Source: Desulfonatronospira sp964577315
Lineage (GTDB): Bacteria; Desulfobacterota; Desulfovibrionia; Desulfovibrionales; Desulfonatronovibrionaceae
Reading direction: 5' to 3'
Assembly: GCA_964577315.1 (NCBI GenBank)
Contig: CAZNYT010000063.1
Coordinates: 1-12,975, forward strand
Length of the DNA: 12,975 bases
Below, piece after piece: positions 4,637 to 11,828 of the stretch; position 1 is the stretch's first letter; each line of letters begins with the position of its first letter. The notes beneath the pieces are model-generated. The model worked only from the letters and a program-made list of their open reading frames with translations. It made no database searches and was not told where the DNA came from. Both the position numbers and the translations under genes were made by a program.

Positions 4637-6580
4637 ATGGTGAAAGTATCCGGAGCCCCGGAAGAAGAGATAGAGGTGAGCAGCGGGGCTACCTGCCGCG
4701 ACATTCTCTCCCAGGCCTTATCCGGAAAGAAATTGAAGCAGGTCGTGGGTTGCAAGTGCCAGGACAGATTGTTTGATCTTAATTCCCAGGTGGACAAGGA
4801 TTGCTCAGTACTGGATCCCATCCCCCTGTCCAGCACCGAGGGTCTGGAGATCCTAAGGCACAGCGCGGCCCACATCATGGCCGAAGCAGTCAAGAAACTC
4901 TTCCCTTCCGCCCAGGTAACCATCGGGCCCAACACCGAGCAAGGCTTTTATTACGATTTCGATTACGAGCGCCCCTTTACCCCAGAGGACCTGGAAAAAA
5001 TAGAGCAGGAAATGGCCAGGAGCGTGGCCAGGGACGAAGCATTTCAGCGCATGGTGGTTTCCAGGGAGGAAGCCAAAAGGATCTTTTCGGAAAAAGAAGA
5101 GAACTATAAGCTGGAGCTTTTGGAAGAACTGGACGAGGATCAGGTTTCTTTGTACCAGCACGGCGAATTTATCGATCTCTGCCGCGGCCCCCATGTTCCC
5201 AGCACCGGATACGTCCAGGCCTTCAAGCTAACCTCTGTGGCCGGGGCCTATTGGCGCGGGGACGAGAACCGGCCCATGCTCCAAAGGATTTACGGAACCG
5301 CTTTCCCCACCTCCAAGGAGCTCAAGCAGTACCTGTCTCGGCTGGAAGAGGCCAAGAAGCGCGATCACCGCAAACTGGGACCGCAGCTGGATCTTTTCAG
5401 CTTCAGCGAAGAGGCCGGGGCGGGTATGCCCATATTCCATCCCAAAGGGGCGCTGCTTCGCAATATCCTGGAGGATTTCGAGCGCAAGGAACATCTTAGG
5501 CGCGGTTACCAGATAGTGCAGGGACCTCAGCTCTTGCGCAGGGAACTGTGGGAAAAATCCGGGCATTACGACAATTACGGCGAAAACATGTATTTTACCC
5601 GGATCGAGGACCAGGAGTACGGGGTCAAGCCCATGAACTGCCTGGCCCATATCCTTATCTACAAGTCCCGGCTGCGCAGTTACCGGGATCTGCCCCTGCG
5701 TTATTTCGAGCTGGGCAAGGTGCACCGCCACGAAAAATCCGGGGTGCTTCACGGACTGATGCGGGTCCGGGAGTTTACCCAGGACGATGCCCATATCCTG
5801 TGTAGACCGGATCAGCTCCAGGAAGAGATCACGGGCGTGGTTCGCTTTGTCCAGGACGTAATGGATTTGTTCGGGTTCGAATACGTGGTGGAGGTAAGCA
5901 CCAAGCCGGAGAAGTCCATTGGCAGCAGCGAAGCCTGGGACCGGGCTACTCAGGCCCTGACCAGCGCCCTGGACTCCCTGGATCTTCCTTACGGTGTTTC
6001 CCCGGGAGAAGGGGCCTTTTACGGTCCCAAGATAGATATCAAGCTGCAAGATGCCTTGAACCGCAAATGGCAGTGCGCCACCATCCAATGCGATTTTACC
6101 CTGCCCGAGAGATTCGATTTGGGCTACACCGGGGAAGATGGTCAAAAACACCGGCCTGTAATGTTGCATCGCGTTATTTTAGGTGCTATAGAACGCTTTC
6201 TAGGCGTTTTGATCGAGCACTACGGAGGCGCTTTTCCCACATGGCTGGCCCCTGTCCAGGCCAGGCTCATGAACATTACCGACGATCAGGCCGAGTACAT
6301 CCGGGAATGCACTGATATGCTCCGGCAGGCAGGCATCCGAGTGGATCAGGACCTGCGCAACGAAAAACTGGGCTACAAGGTGCGCGAGGCTCAACTGGAA
6401 AAGATTCCCTATGTTTTGGTAGCCGGGGATCAGGAAGTAAGCGAGTCCGGTCTCAACGTTCGCTTGCGGGGCGGAAAGAATTTGGGCCTTATGAACATGC
6501 AGGAAGTAAAGGATCTTATATATCAGGATATGGATGAACCATTTAAGCAGGGAGGAATGAGTTATAGATACCTCTACTAA
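4637..6580 (+). CDS. thrS: Threonyl-tRNA synthetase
   Basis: Class II synthetase that charges tRNA-Thr in the cytosol; 647 residues (E. coli 642). I chose ATG 4637 because GGGAG (4627-4631) is well spaced and the protein then begins with the TGS domain. The in-frame ATG at 4586 lies before the terminator hairpin and has no ribosome binding site. Domains: TGS about 1-62; editing domain with His75, His79, Cys182 and His186 (HSAAH, CRGPH), which removes mischarged serine; catalytic core with zinc ligands Cys335, His386 and His511; motif 2 around RYFELGKVHRHEKSG; motif 3 around HRVILGAIERF; anticodon-binding domain about 540-640. It heads the translation cluster and overlaps infC by 17 bases. Control is probably through the upstream hairpin. 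Confidence 0.97.
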   Translation: MVKVSGAPEEEIEVSSGATCRDILSQALSGKKLKQVVGCKCQDRLFDLNSQVDKDCSVLDPIPLSSTEGLEILRHSAAHIMAEAVKKLFPSAQVTIGPNTEQGFYYDFDYERPFTPEDLEKIEQEMARSVARDEAFQRMVVSREEAKRIFSEKEENYKLELLEELDEDQVSLYQHGEFIDLCRGPHVPSTGYVQAFKLTSVAGAYWRGDENRPMLQRIYGTAFPTSKELKQYLSRLEEAKKRDHRKLGPQLDLFSFSEEAGAGMPIFHPKGALLRNILEDFERKEHLRRGYQIVQGPQLLRRELWEKSGHYDNYGENMYFTRIEDQEYGVKPMNCLAHILIYKSRLRSYRDLPLRYFELGKVHRHEKSGVLHGLMRVREFTQDDAHILCRPDQLQEEITGVVRFVQDVMDLFGFEYVVEVSTKPEKSIGSSEAWDRATQALTSALDSLDLPYGVSPGEGAFYGPKIDIKLQDALNRKWQCATIQCDFTLPERFDLGYTGEDGQKHRPVMLHRVILGAIERFLGVLIEHYGGAFPTWLAPVQARLMNITDDQAEYIRECTDMLRQAGIRVDQDLRNEKLGYKVREAQLEKIPYVLVAGDQEVSESGLNVRLRGGKNLGLMNMQEVKDLIYQDMDEPFKQGGMSYRYLY

Positions 6581-7097
6581 GACTCGCCGCAACAAGCAGA
6601 TCTCGGCGAGAAAAGTACGTGTGATCAATGTGGACGGTCAACAGTTGGGGATAATGGATAGGGAGAAAGCCCTGGAATCAGCACAGCAGGAAGGGTATGA
6701 TCTAGTAGAAGTTGCTCCCAACGCGGATCCCCCTGTTTGCAGGATCATGGATTTTGGCAAGTATCAGTACCAGCAGAAGAAGAAAAAGCAGGAAGCCAAA
6801 AAGAAACAGTCCAAGATCCAGGTCAAGGAAATAAAGCTGCGGCCCAAAACCGACGAGAACGATCTTCAGACCAAAGTTCGCCATATCCGCAGGTTTATTG
6901 GAGAGGGAGACAGGTGCAAGGTCTCGGTGTTTTTCCGCGGCCGGGAAATGGCACACAAGGACAGAGGATCCGAGCTGCTTAAAAAAGTTATCGACTTGAC
7001 CTCGGACGTGGCCAAGGTGGAGCAGGAACCCCAATACGAAGGCCGCTCCATGCATGTTCTTCTGGCCCCGATACATTTCAAGAAGAGCCAATCCTAG
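6564..7097 (+). CDS. infC: Translation initiation factor IF-3, AUA start
   Basis: IF-3 binds the 30S subunit, blocks premature 50S joining and rejects non-AUG starts. The conserved N-terminus TRRNKQISARKVRVINVDG lies upstream of the first ATG/GTG (GTG 6621), so the real start is earlier. An in-frame TGA at 6558-6560 limits it. The best start is ATA 6564, seven bases after GGAGGA (6551-6556), giving 177 residues (E. coli 180). Rare start codons (AUU, AUC, AUA) are a known feature of infC and let IF-3 limit its own synthesis. N-domain about 1-80, a Lys-rich linker (QQKKKKQEAKKKQ), C-domain with KEIKLRPKTDENDL to the end. It overlaps the thrS 3' end by 17 bases. Family certain; exact start very likely. 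Confidence 0.94.
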   Translation: MDTSTKTRRNKQISARKVRVINVDGQQLGIMDREKALESAQQEGYDLVEVAPNADPPVCRIMDFGKYQYQQKKKKQEAKKKQSKIQVKEIKLRPKTDENDLQTKVRHIRRFIGEGDRCKVSVFFRGREMAHKDRGSELLKKVIDLTSDVAKVEQEPQYEGRSMHVLLAPIHFKKSQS

Positions 7098-7267
7098 CTT
7101 GAAGCTAAAAAGCTTCCAGCAGATAAGCTTAATTGGTTCAGGTACAGGTACTGGTATTACAGCTTAAGAGGATGCAGTAATCCGGTCCAGAGCCTTTAAG
7201 CGTTTCTGCTAATTATTTGGCTTACCAGGTTAACGATGAAAAGTTTACAATTCAGGAGGATGTAATA
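7098..7267 (+). promoter_or_regulatory. infC-rpmI leader with possible L20 binding structure
   Basis: The genes around are tightly packed, but this gap is 170 bases and has no gene. It can form ACTGGTATTAC (7150-7160) with GTAATCCGGT (7177-7186), ten pairs with one bulge, extended by GG (7147-7148) with CC (7187-7188). A small hairpin GAAGCT/AGCTTC (7101-7116) lies just after the infC stop. In several bacteria L20 represses rpmI-rplT by binding such a leader, so this is a candidate autogenous control site. I cannot match it to a specific L20 leader family. Confidence 0.35.
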
Positions 7268-7465
7268 ATGCCTAAGCTCAAAACCAAGCGCGGAGCAGCC
7301 AAGCGCTTTTCCACCACTGGAAGCGGCAAGGTCAAAAGGCGCCAACAGAATATGCGCCATATCTTGACCAAGAAAAGATCCAAGAGAAAGCGCCGGCTCA
7401 GTAAAACAACCACTGTGGACAGCGCAAACATGAAATCCATCAAGAGAATGATGCCCAACCTTTAG
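7268..7465 (+). CDS. rpmI: 50S ribosomal protein L35
   Basis: 65 residues, very basic, starting MPKLKTKRGAAKRFSTTGSG as in the L35 family, with the Lys/Arg cluster LTKKRSKRKRRL in the middle. L35 is a small structural protein of the large subunit. ATG 7268 has a strong AGGAGGA at 7254-7260; an upstream in-frame ATG at 7217 would add an N-terminus the family does not have. It is followed after 34 bases by rplT, its usual partner, and is preceded by the structured leader. Confidence 0.97.
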   Translation: MPKLKTKRGAAKRFSTTGSGKVKRRQQNMRHILTKKRSKRKRRLSKTTTVDSANMKSIKRMMPNL

Positions 7466-7499
7466 GTCTTGGGAGATAAATATCCAATAGGAGATTCTT

Positions 7500-7853
7500 A
7501 TGCGGGTAACAAGAGGTAAGAGCGGTCGGAGACGACATAAAAAGTATTTAAAGGAAGCCAAGGGGTACCGGGGAGCCCGGAGCAAACTCTATTATACTGC
7601 GCGGGAGACAGTAGAGCGCGCCTGGGCATATTCCTACCGGGACCGCAAGCGAAAGAAGCGGGATTTCAGGAGATTGTGGATTGTTCGCATTAATGCCGCA
7701 GCCCGGGAACACGGTTTGAGCTACAGCCAGTTAATGAACGGGCTGAATCAAGCCGGGGTGAATCTGGATCGCAAGGTGCTGGCTGATATGGCTGTCCATG
7801 AAAAGGCCGCTTTTGCACGCTTGGCAGAGTTGGCCAAATCCGGGTCCAATTAA
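7500..7853 (+). CDS. rplT: 50S ribosomal protein L20
   Basis: 117 residues (E. coli 118). It begins MRVTRGKSGRRRHKKYLKEA and has the long basic N-terminal extension that threads into 23S rRNA, then the globular domain with RLWIVRINAAAREHGLSYS and LNQAGVNLDRKVLADMA. L20 is needed for early 50S assembly and in many bacteria represses its own operon. A TAGGAG (7488-7493) precedes ATG 7500. Its stop TAA (7851-7853) overlaps the pheS ATG by one base, so the two genes are translationally coupled. Confidence 0.97.
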   Translation: MRVTRGKSGRRRHKKYLKEAKGYRGARSKLYYTARETVERAWAYSYRDRKRKKRDFRRLWIVRINAAAREHGLSYSQLMNGLNQAGVNLDRKVLADMAVHEKAAFARLAELAKSGSN

Positions 7854-8902
7854 TGAGCTCGGTCCAAGAGATCAATACCAGTCTAAAAAGCCTGGTCCAG
7901 GAGTTAAGCCAGCACCTGGATCAGGCTTCTTCATTACAGGATCTGGAAGAAGCCCGGGTTCTTTTCATGGGGCGCAAGGGCAAGCTGGCCCGTATCATGT
8001 CCCAGCTGCCTGAGCTGGATCCACAGGAGCGTCCCGAGGCAGGCAAGACCGCCAACCAGGTCAAGGCGGAACTAGGCGAGCTCCTGGAGCAAAAGAAACA
8101 GGAACTGGAAAGCTTGTCCCGTTCCCGGGAGCAGGAGCTTGATCCCTCTCTGCCGGGCAGGACCCCGGATACTGGCTCCATTCATCCGGTAACCCGTGTA
8201 ATTCAGGATATCTGCAATGTTTTTGTGGGGCTGGGCTTTGAGATTGTCACCGGCCCTGAGGTGGAAACCGACTTCTACAACTTTGAGGCCCTGAACCTGC
8301 CGCCTGGACATCCGGCCCGGGACATGCAGGATACCCTGTATATTACCGAGTCCCTGGTTCTTAGAACCCATACTTCCCCCATGCAGATCCGGACCATGGA
8401 AAAGTGCAGCCCCCCTGTGGCAGCCATTGCTCCGGGCAAGGTCTACCGCCGGGATTCGGATCTCACCCATACTCCCATGTTCCATCAAATCGAGGGTTTC
8501 CTGGTGGATACCCAGGTAAGCATGGCTGATCTGCGGGGCACCCTGACCGCCTTTGCCCAGCGCATTTTCCAGGCCGGGGCCAAAGTCCGCTTCAGGCCTA
8601 GCTTCTTTCCTTTTACCGAACCCAGCGCTGAGGTGGATATCAGCTGCGTCATGTGCCAGGGTAGTGGCCGCATGCAGGACGGCAGTTCCTGCCGGGTCTG
8701 CAAGGAAACCGGCTGGGTGGAGGTTTTGGGCTGCGGCATGATCGACCCCGAGGTTTTCAAGCAAGTCGGGTATGATCCGGAGAAATATACCGGTTTCGCC
8801 TTCGGCTTGGGCGTGGAAAGGGTGGCCATGCTCAAGTACGGCATAGATGACTTGCGCATGTTTTTTGAGAATGATCTCAAGTTCCTTAATCAGTTCGTGT
8901 AG
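7853..8902 (+). CDS. pheS: Phenylalanyl-tRNA synthetase alpha subunit
   Basis: Catalytic subunit of the alpha2-beta2 synthetase; 349 residues, longer than E. coli (327). An N-terminal coiled coil (about 1-100) contacts the tRNA. Motif 1 starts at HPVTRVIQDICNVFVGLGFE, motif 2 is around GKVYRRDSDLTHTPMFHQIE, and motif 3 is AFGLGVERVAMLKYGIDDLR. Before motif 3 is a short insertion with four cysteines, CVMC (265-268) and CRVC (280-283), a zinc-knuckle-like CxxC-x11-CxxC that is absent from the E. coli enzyme. ATG 7853 overlaps the rplT stop by one base. pheT starts 15 bases after the TAG. Confidence 0.96.
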   Translation: MSSVQEINTSLKSLVQELSQHLDQASSLQDLEEARVLFMGRKGKLARIMSQLPELDPQERPEAGKTANQVKAELGELLEQKKQELESLSRSREQELDPSLPGRTPDTGSIHPVTRVIQDICNVFVGLGFEIVTGPEVETDFYNFEALNLPPGHPARDMQDTLYITESLVLRTHTSPMQIRTMEKCSPPVAAIAPGKVYRRDSDLTHTPMFHQIEGFLVDTQVSMADLRGTLTAFAQRIFQAGAKVRFRPSFFPFTEPSAEVDISCVMCQGSGRMQDGSSCRVCKETGWVEVLGCGMIDPEVFKQVGYDPEKYTGFAFGLGVERVAMLKYGIDDLRMFFENDLKFLNQFV

Positions 8903-8917
8903 TTTGAAGGAAGGCAA

Positions 8918-11368
8918 ATGCTTCTTAGTTTATCCTGGCTGCGGGAATTCACGCCTTTTGAAGGCAGCGTGGAGGAATTGGCCCACAGGCTGACCATGGT
9001 AGGGCTGGAGGTGGAAGAGATTACCCGGCCCTTTGAGAACCTCTCATCTTTGATAGTGGGCAGGGTGGTGCAGAAAAAGCCCCATCCTAGCTCGGACAAG
9101 CTGTCCCTGTGCACCGTGGATGTGGGCGGTTCGGAATATTTATCCATTGTATGCGGAGCCCCCAATGTGGACAAGGACCAGAACGTGGCCGTGGCCCTGG
9201 ATGGTACCCGGCTGCCCAGCGGTCAAGAGGTCCAAAAAACCCGCATCCGGGGGGAGGAGTCCCAGGGCATGATCTGCTCCCAGGTGGAGCTGAACCTGGG
9301 ACAGGACGCCTCGGGAATAATGGTCCTGCAGGAAGGGATTGCTCCAGGGACCCGCTTGGACCAAGCACTGGACCTGGAGGAACATGTCCTGGATGTAGGG
9401 GTGACCCCGAACCGGCCGGATTGTCTAAGTGTTCTGGGCCTGGCCCGAGAGGTGGCGACTGTCTTTGATCTCCCCCTGCATCCGCCCCGAGTGGGTCTCA
9501 GTGAAGACTCTTCCCGGGATTGCACCCAGGAGATAAGTATAGAGATTGATGATCCTGAAAAATGCCCCCTGTATCAAGCCCGCCTCATTTCCGGGTGCAC
9601 GGTTCAGCCCAGTCCGGATTGGCTGCAGCGCAGGCTTTTGGCTGTGGGTGTAAGGCCCATAAACAACATCGTGGATGTCACCAACTACGTGATGCTGGAG
9701 CTGGGTCAGCCCCTGCACGCATTTGATCGGAACCGCCTGGAGGGTTCGGTGATCCGGGTAGCCCGGGCAGAGCAAGGACTATATTTCACTACCCTGGATA
9801 ACCAGGAGCGACAGCTTAGCGAGCAGGATCTGCTCATCCAGGATGGGAACAAGCCCATAGCCCTGGCCGGGGTAATGGGGGGAGCGAACACCGAGATCAG
9901 CCAGGACAGCAGTGAGGTCCTTCTGGAATGCGCGGTGTTCGATCCCTTGAGCATCCGACATACCGCCAGGAGGCTGGGGCTGTCCAGCGAATCCTCGTTT
10001 AGGTTCGAGCGGGGCGTGGATCAGGTTAACTCCCAGTTTGCCCTGGACAGGGCAGCCGAGTTGCTAGCCCGGGTTTCCGGGGGCAAGGTGGCCCAGGGAG
10101 TGGCCAGGTCCCAGCCCAGGCCGTACCAGTTCGCGAATATAACCCTTCGCCTGGATCGGGTCACAAGCCTTTTGGCCCTGGATGTGGATCTGGATTATTG
10201 CCGCAAGGTATTGGAGGCTCTGGGGTGTACAGTGCAGCCCAAGCAAGAATCTTTGGAGGTGACACCACCCGGATACCGCCCGGATCTGACCCGCGAGGTG
10301 GATCTTATCGAGGAAATAGGGAGGATATACGGCCTAGACCGGACCCCTGAGCATTTGCCCCGGGTTCAAAAGTCCCTGCACCAGGAGAATATGGACCCGG
10401 AGTACGCCTTCGAGGGCAAGATAAAGCAGTGGGCCCAGGGACTGGGACTGCAGGAAGTGATCAATTACAATTTTGTAGGCATGGCGGATCTGGACTTTTT
10501 GAACCTGCCCAGGGAAGGGAGAGTGCAGATATACAACCCCTTGAGCGAGGAACAGGATGTGATGCGCTTGGACCTTTTGCCCGGGCTTTTGCATACCTTG
10601 AGGCTGAATCTGGGGCAGGGCAATCCCAGAATGCGCCTTTTTGAAGTCGCCCGCAGCTTTGAGCAGGACCAGAGCTACGAGACCGGTGTCCGGGAAAACA
10701 ATCGATTGGCCCTGCTTTTGTATGGGCCCAGGTATCGCGGACACTGGCCGCATCCGGAAGAGGATACGGATTTTTACGATCTCAAGGGACTGGTGGAGCA
10801 TCTCCTTAAAATATTCGCTGGGGAAGAGGGCGGTTTTCGTTTGGGAAGCGATCACCCCTACCTGGATCCCTGCGTGGTCTGCCAGTGCCGGGGCCAGGAC
10901 CTGGGACGGCTGGGCCGCGTCAGATCCAAGCTGGCCCGGGGATACAAGGCCAGGAAGGATATATGGTTCGCTGACCTGGATCTGGACAAGCTGCAAGAGA
11001 TTTATGCTTCTCTTGAGCCCAGGTTCCAGGCTCTGCCCAAATTTCCAGTGGTCAAGAGGGACATGACTATAGTGGCCCCCTTGGATCTGGAATACGCCAG
11101 CATCCGGGAGGTGGTGGAGCAGGCCCGGCTGAATGCTGCCCCAGGCAGCCTAGAAGAGCAGGATTTAGCCGGTCAGTCCAGGGCTAACACCCTGGAGGAA
11201 GTCACCCTTGTGGATGTGTACTACCCGGAAGAGAGCCGGGAAAAGAAACTCACCATGCGTTTTACCTACCGCCATAAAGAGAGAACCCTCCAGGATGAGG
11301 AGGTGAACTGGATGCATCAACACATTGCAGACACCCTCCAGGAAAAACTACCCGTGGGATTTCCTTGA
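8918..11368 (+). CDS. pheT: Phenylalanyl-tRNA synthetase beta subunit
   Basis: 816 residues (E. coli 795). Partner of PheS for charging tRNA-Phe; it also edits Tyr-tRNA-Phe. It begins MLLSLSWLREFTPFEGSVEE as in the family. Domains in order: B1 and the EMAP-like tRNA-binding fold (about 40-150), B3/B4 editing region including PNRPDCLSVLGLAREVA and NNIVDVTNYVMLELGQPLHA, B5 (about 400-475, with GYRPDLTREVDLIEEIGRIY), a catalytic-like core, and the C-terminal FDX-ACB anticodon domain (about 705-816, starting LPKFPVVKRDMTI). GAAGGAAGG lies just before ATG 8918. The gene is intact. Confidence 0.97.
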   Translation: MLLSLSWLREFTPFEGSVEELAHRLTMVGLEVEEITRPFENLSSLIVGRVVQKKPHPSSDKLSLCTVDVGGSEYLSIVCGAPNVDKDQNVAVALDGTRLPSGQEVQKTRIRGEESQGMICSQVELNLGQDASGIMVLQEGIAPGTRLDQALDLEEHVLDVGVTPNRPDCLSVLGLAREVATVFDLPLHPPRVGLSEDSSRDCTQEISIEIDDPEKCPLYQARLISGCTVQPSPDWLQRRLLAVGVRPINNIVDVTNYVMLELGQPLHAFDRNRLEGSVIRVARAEQGLYFTTLDNQERQLSEQDLLIQDGNKPIALAGVMGGANTEISQDSSEVLLECAVFDPLSIRHTARRLGLSSESSFRFERGVDQVNSQFALDRAAELLARVSGGKVAQGVARSQPRPYQFANITLRLDRVTSLLALDVDLDYCRKVLEALGCTVQPKQESLEVTPPGYRPDLTREVDLIEEIGRIYGLDRTPEHLPRVQKSLHQENMDPEYAFEGKIKQWAQGLGLQEVINYNFVGMADLDFLNLPREGRVQIYNPLSEEQDVMRLDLLPGLLHTLRLNLGQGNPRMRLFEVARSFEQDQSYETGVRENNRLALLLYGPRYRGHWPHPEEDTDFYDLKGLVEHLLKIFAGEEGGFRLGSDHPYLDPCVVCQCRGQDLGRLGRVRSKLARGYKARKDIWFADLDLDKLQEIYASLEPRFQALPKFPVVKRDMTIVAPLDLEYASIREVVEQARLNAAPGSLEEQDLAGQSRANTLEEVTLVDVYYPEESREKKLTMRFTYRHKERTLQDEEVNWMHQHIADTLQEKLPVGFP

Positions 11369-11399
11369 TTTTTTCTGCGGCTGGATTATGTTTTGGGCT

Positions 11400-11705
11400 A
11401 TGTCCAGGGATAATGAGACCCTCAAAATAGGCCAGGCCGCGGAGCTTTTGAACCTGGAGCCTTACGTGCTGCGTTTCTGGGAAAGCGAGTTCCCCCAGTT
11501 AAAGCCCTTGCGTACCTCTAAGGGGCAGAGACTGTATACCCAGGAGCATATTCACCTTTTAAAGCGCATCAAAAAGCTTTTGTACCAGGACAAACTGACC
11601 ATTGAGGGCGCCAAGATGCGCCTGGAGGAAGAAGACCGGGCTTCAGGAATGCTTTTCCAGATCCGCAAAGAGCTGGAGCAGATCAGGGATATCCTGACCT
11701 CCTGA
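11400..11705 (+). CDS. MerR-family DNA-binding protein downstream of pheT
   Basis: 101 residues from ATG 11400 (ATG 11388 and 11325 in the same frame are alternatives; none has a strong ribosome binding site, and 11325 would overlap pheT). The winged helix-turn-helix is clear: LKIGQAAELLNLEPYVLRFW, then ESEFPQLKPLRTSKGQRLYT and a helix with HLLKRIKKLLYQDKLTIEGA. There is only a short C-terminal helix and no metal-binding cysteines or ligand domain. This subtype commonly lies at the end of the thrS-infC-rpmI-rplT-pheST cluster in proteobacteria, usually after ihfA; ihfA is absent here. Its target and signal are unknown. Confidence 0.88.
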   Translation: MSRDNETLKIGQAAELLNLEPYVLRFWESEFPQLKPLRTSKGQRLYTQEHIHLLKRIKKLLYQDKLTIEGAKMRLEEEDRASGMLFQIRKELEQIRDILTS

Positions 11706-11724
11706 TGAATGGGGAGCAGGGGTG

Positions 11725-11817
11725 ACTACTCACCAAATCTTTTTGCGTGCCGTGCCTCCCGGGCATATGCACGCAAAAAGATTCGATGAATACTTTGGGT
11801 TAAATATGGTGAATAGT
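11725..11817. repeat. Palindromic intergenic repeat with nested arms
   Basis: The inner arms AATCTTTTTGCGTGC (11736-11750) and GCACGCAAAAAGATT (11769-11783) are a perfect 15-bp inverted repeat around an 18-base loop that itself contains TGCC/GGCA (11753-11756, 11762-11765). Outer arms ACTACTCACCA (11725-11735) and TGGTGAATAGT (11807-11817) pair at 10 of 11 positions, with an extra 23 bases on the right only. Each strand reads T tract, stem, A tract, the wrong order for an intrinsic terminator. The left half recurs at 4328-4361. It is likely a dispersed non-coding repeat, perhaps a MITE- or REP-like element. Confidence 0.8.
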
Positions 11818-11828
11818 TGCGAGCAGGG

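Noticed and set aside
6621..6623. GTG 6621 as infC start
   Set aside because: It would remove the conserved TRRNKQI segment of IF-3; ATA 6564 with GGAGGA fits better.
11736..11783. Bidirectional terminator between merR-like and DUF362 genes
   Set aside because: T tracts precede and A tracts follow the stem on both strands, the reverse of an intrinsic terminator.
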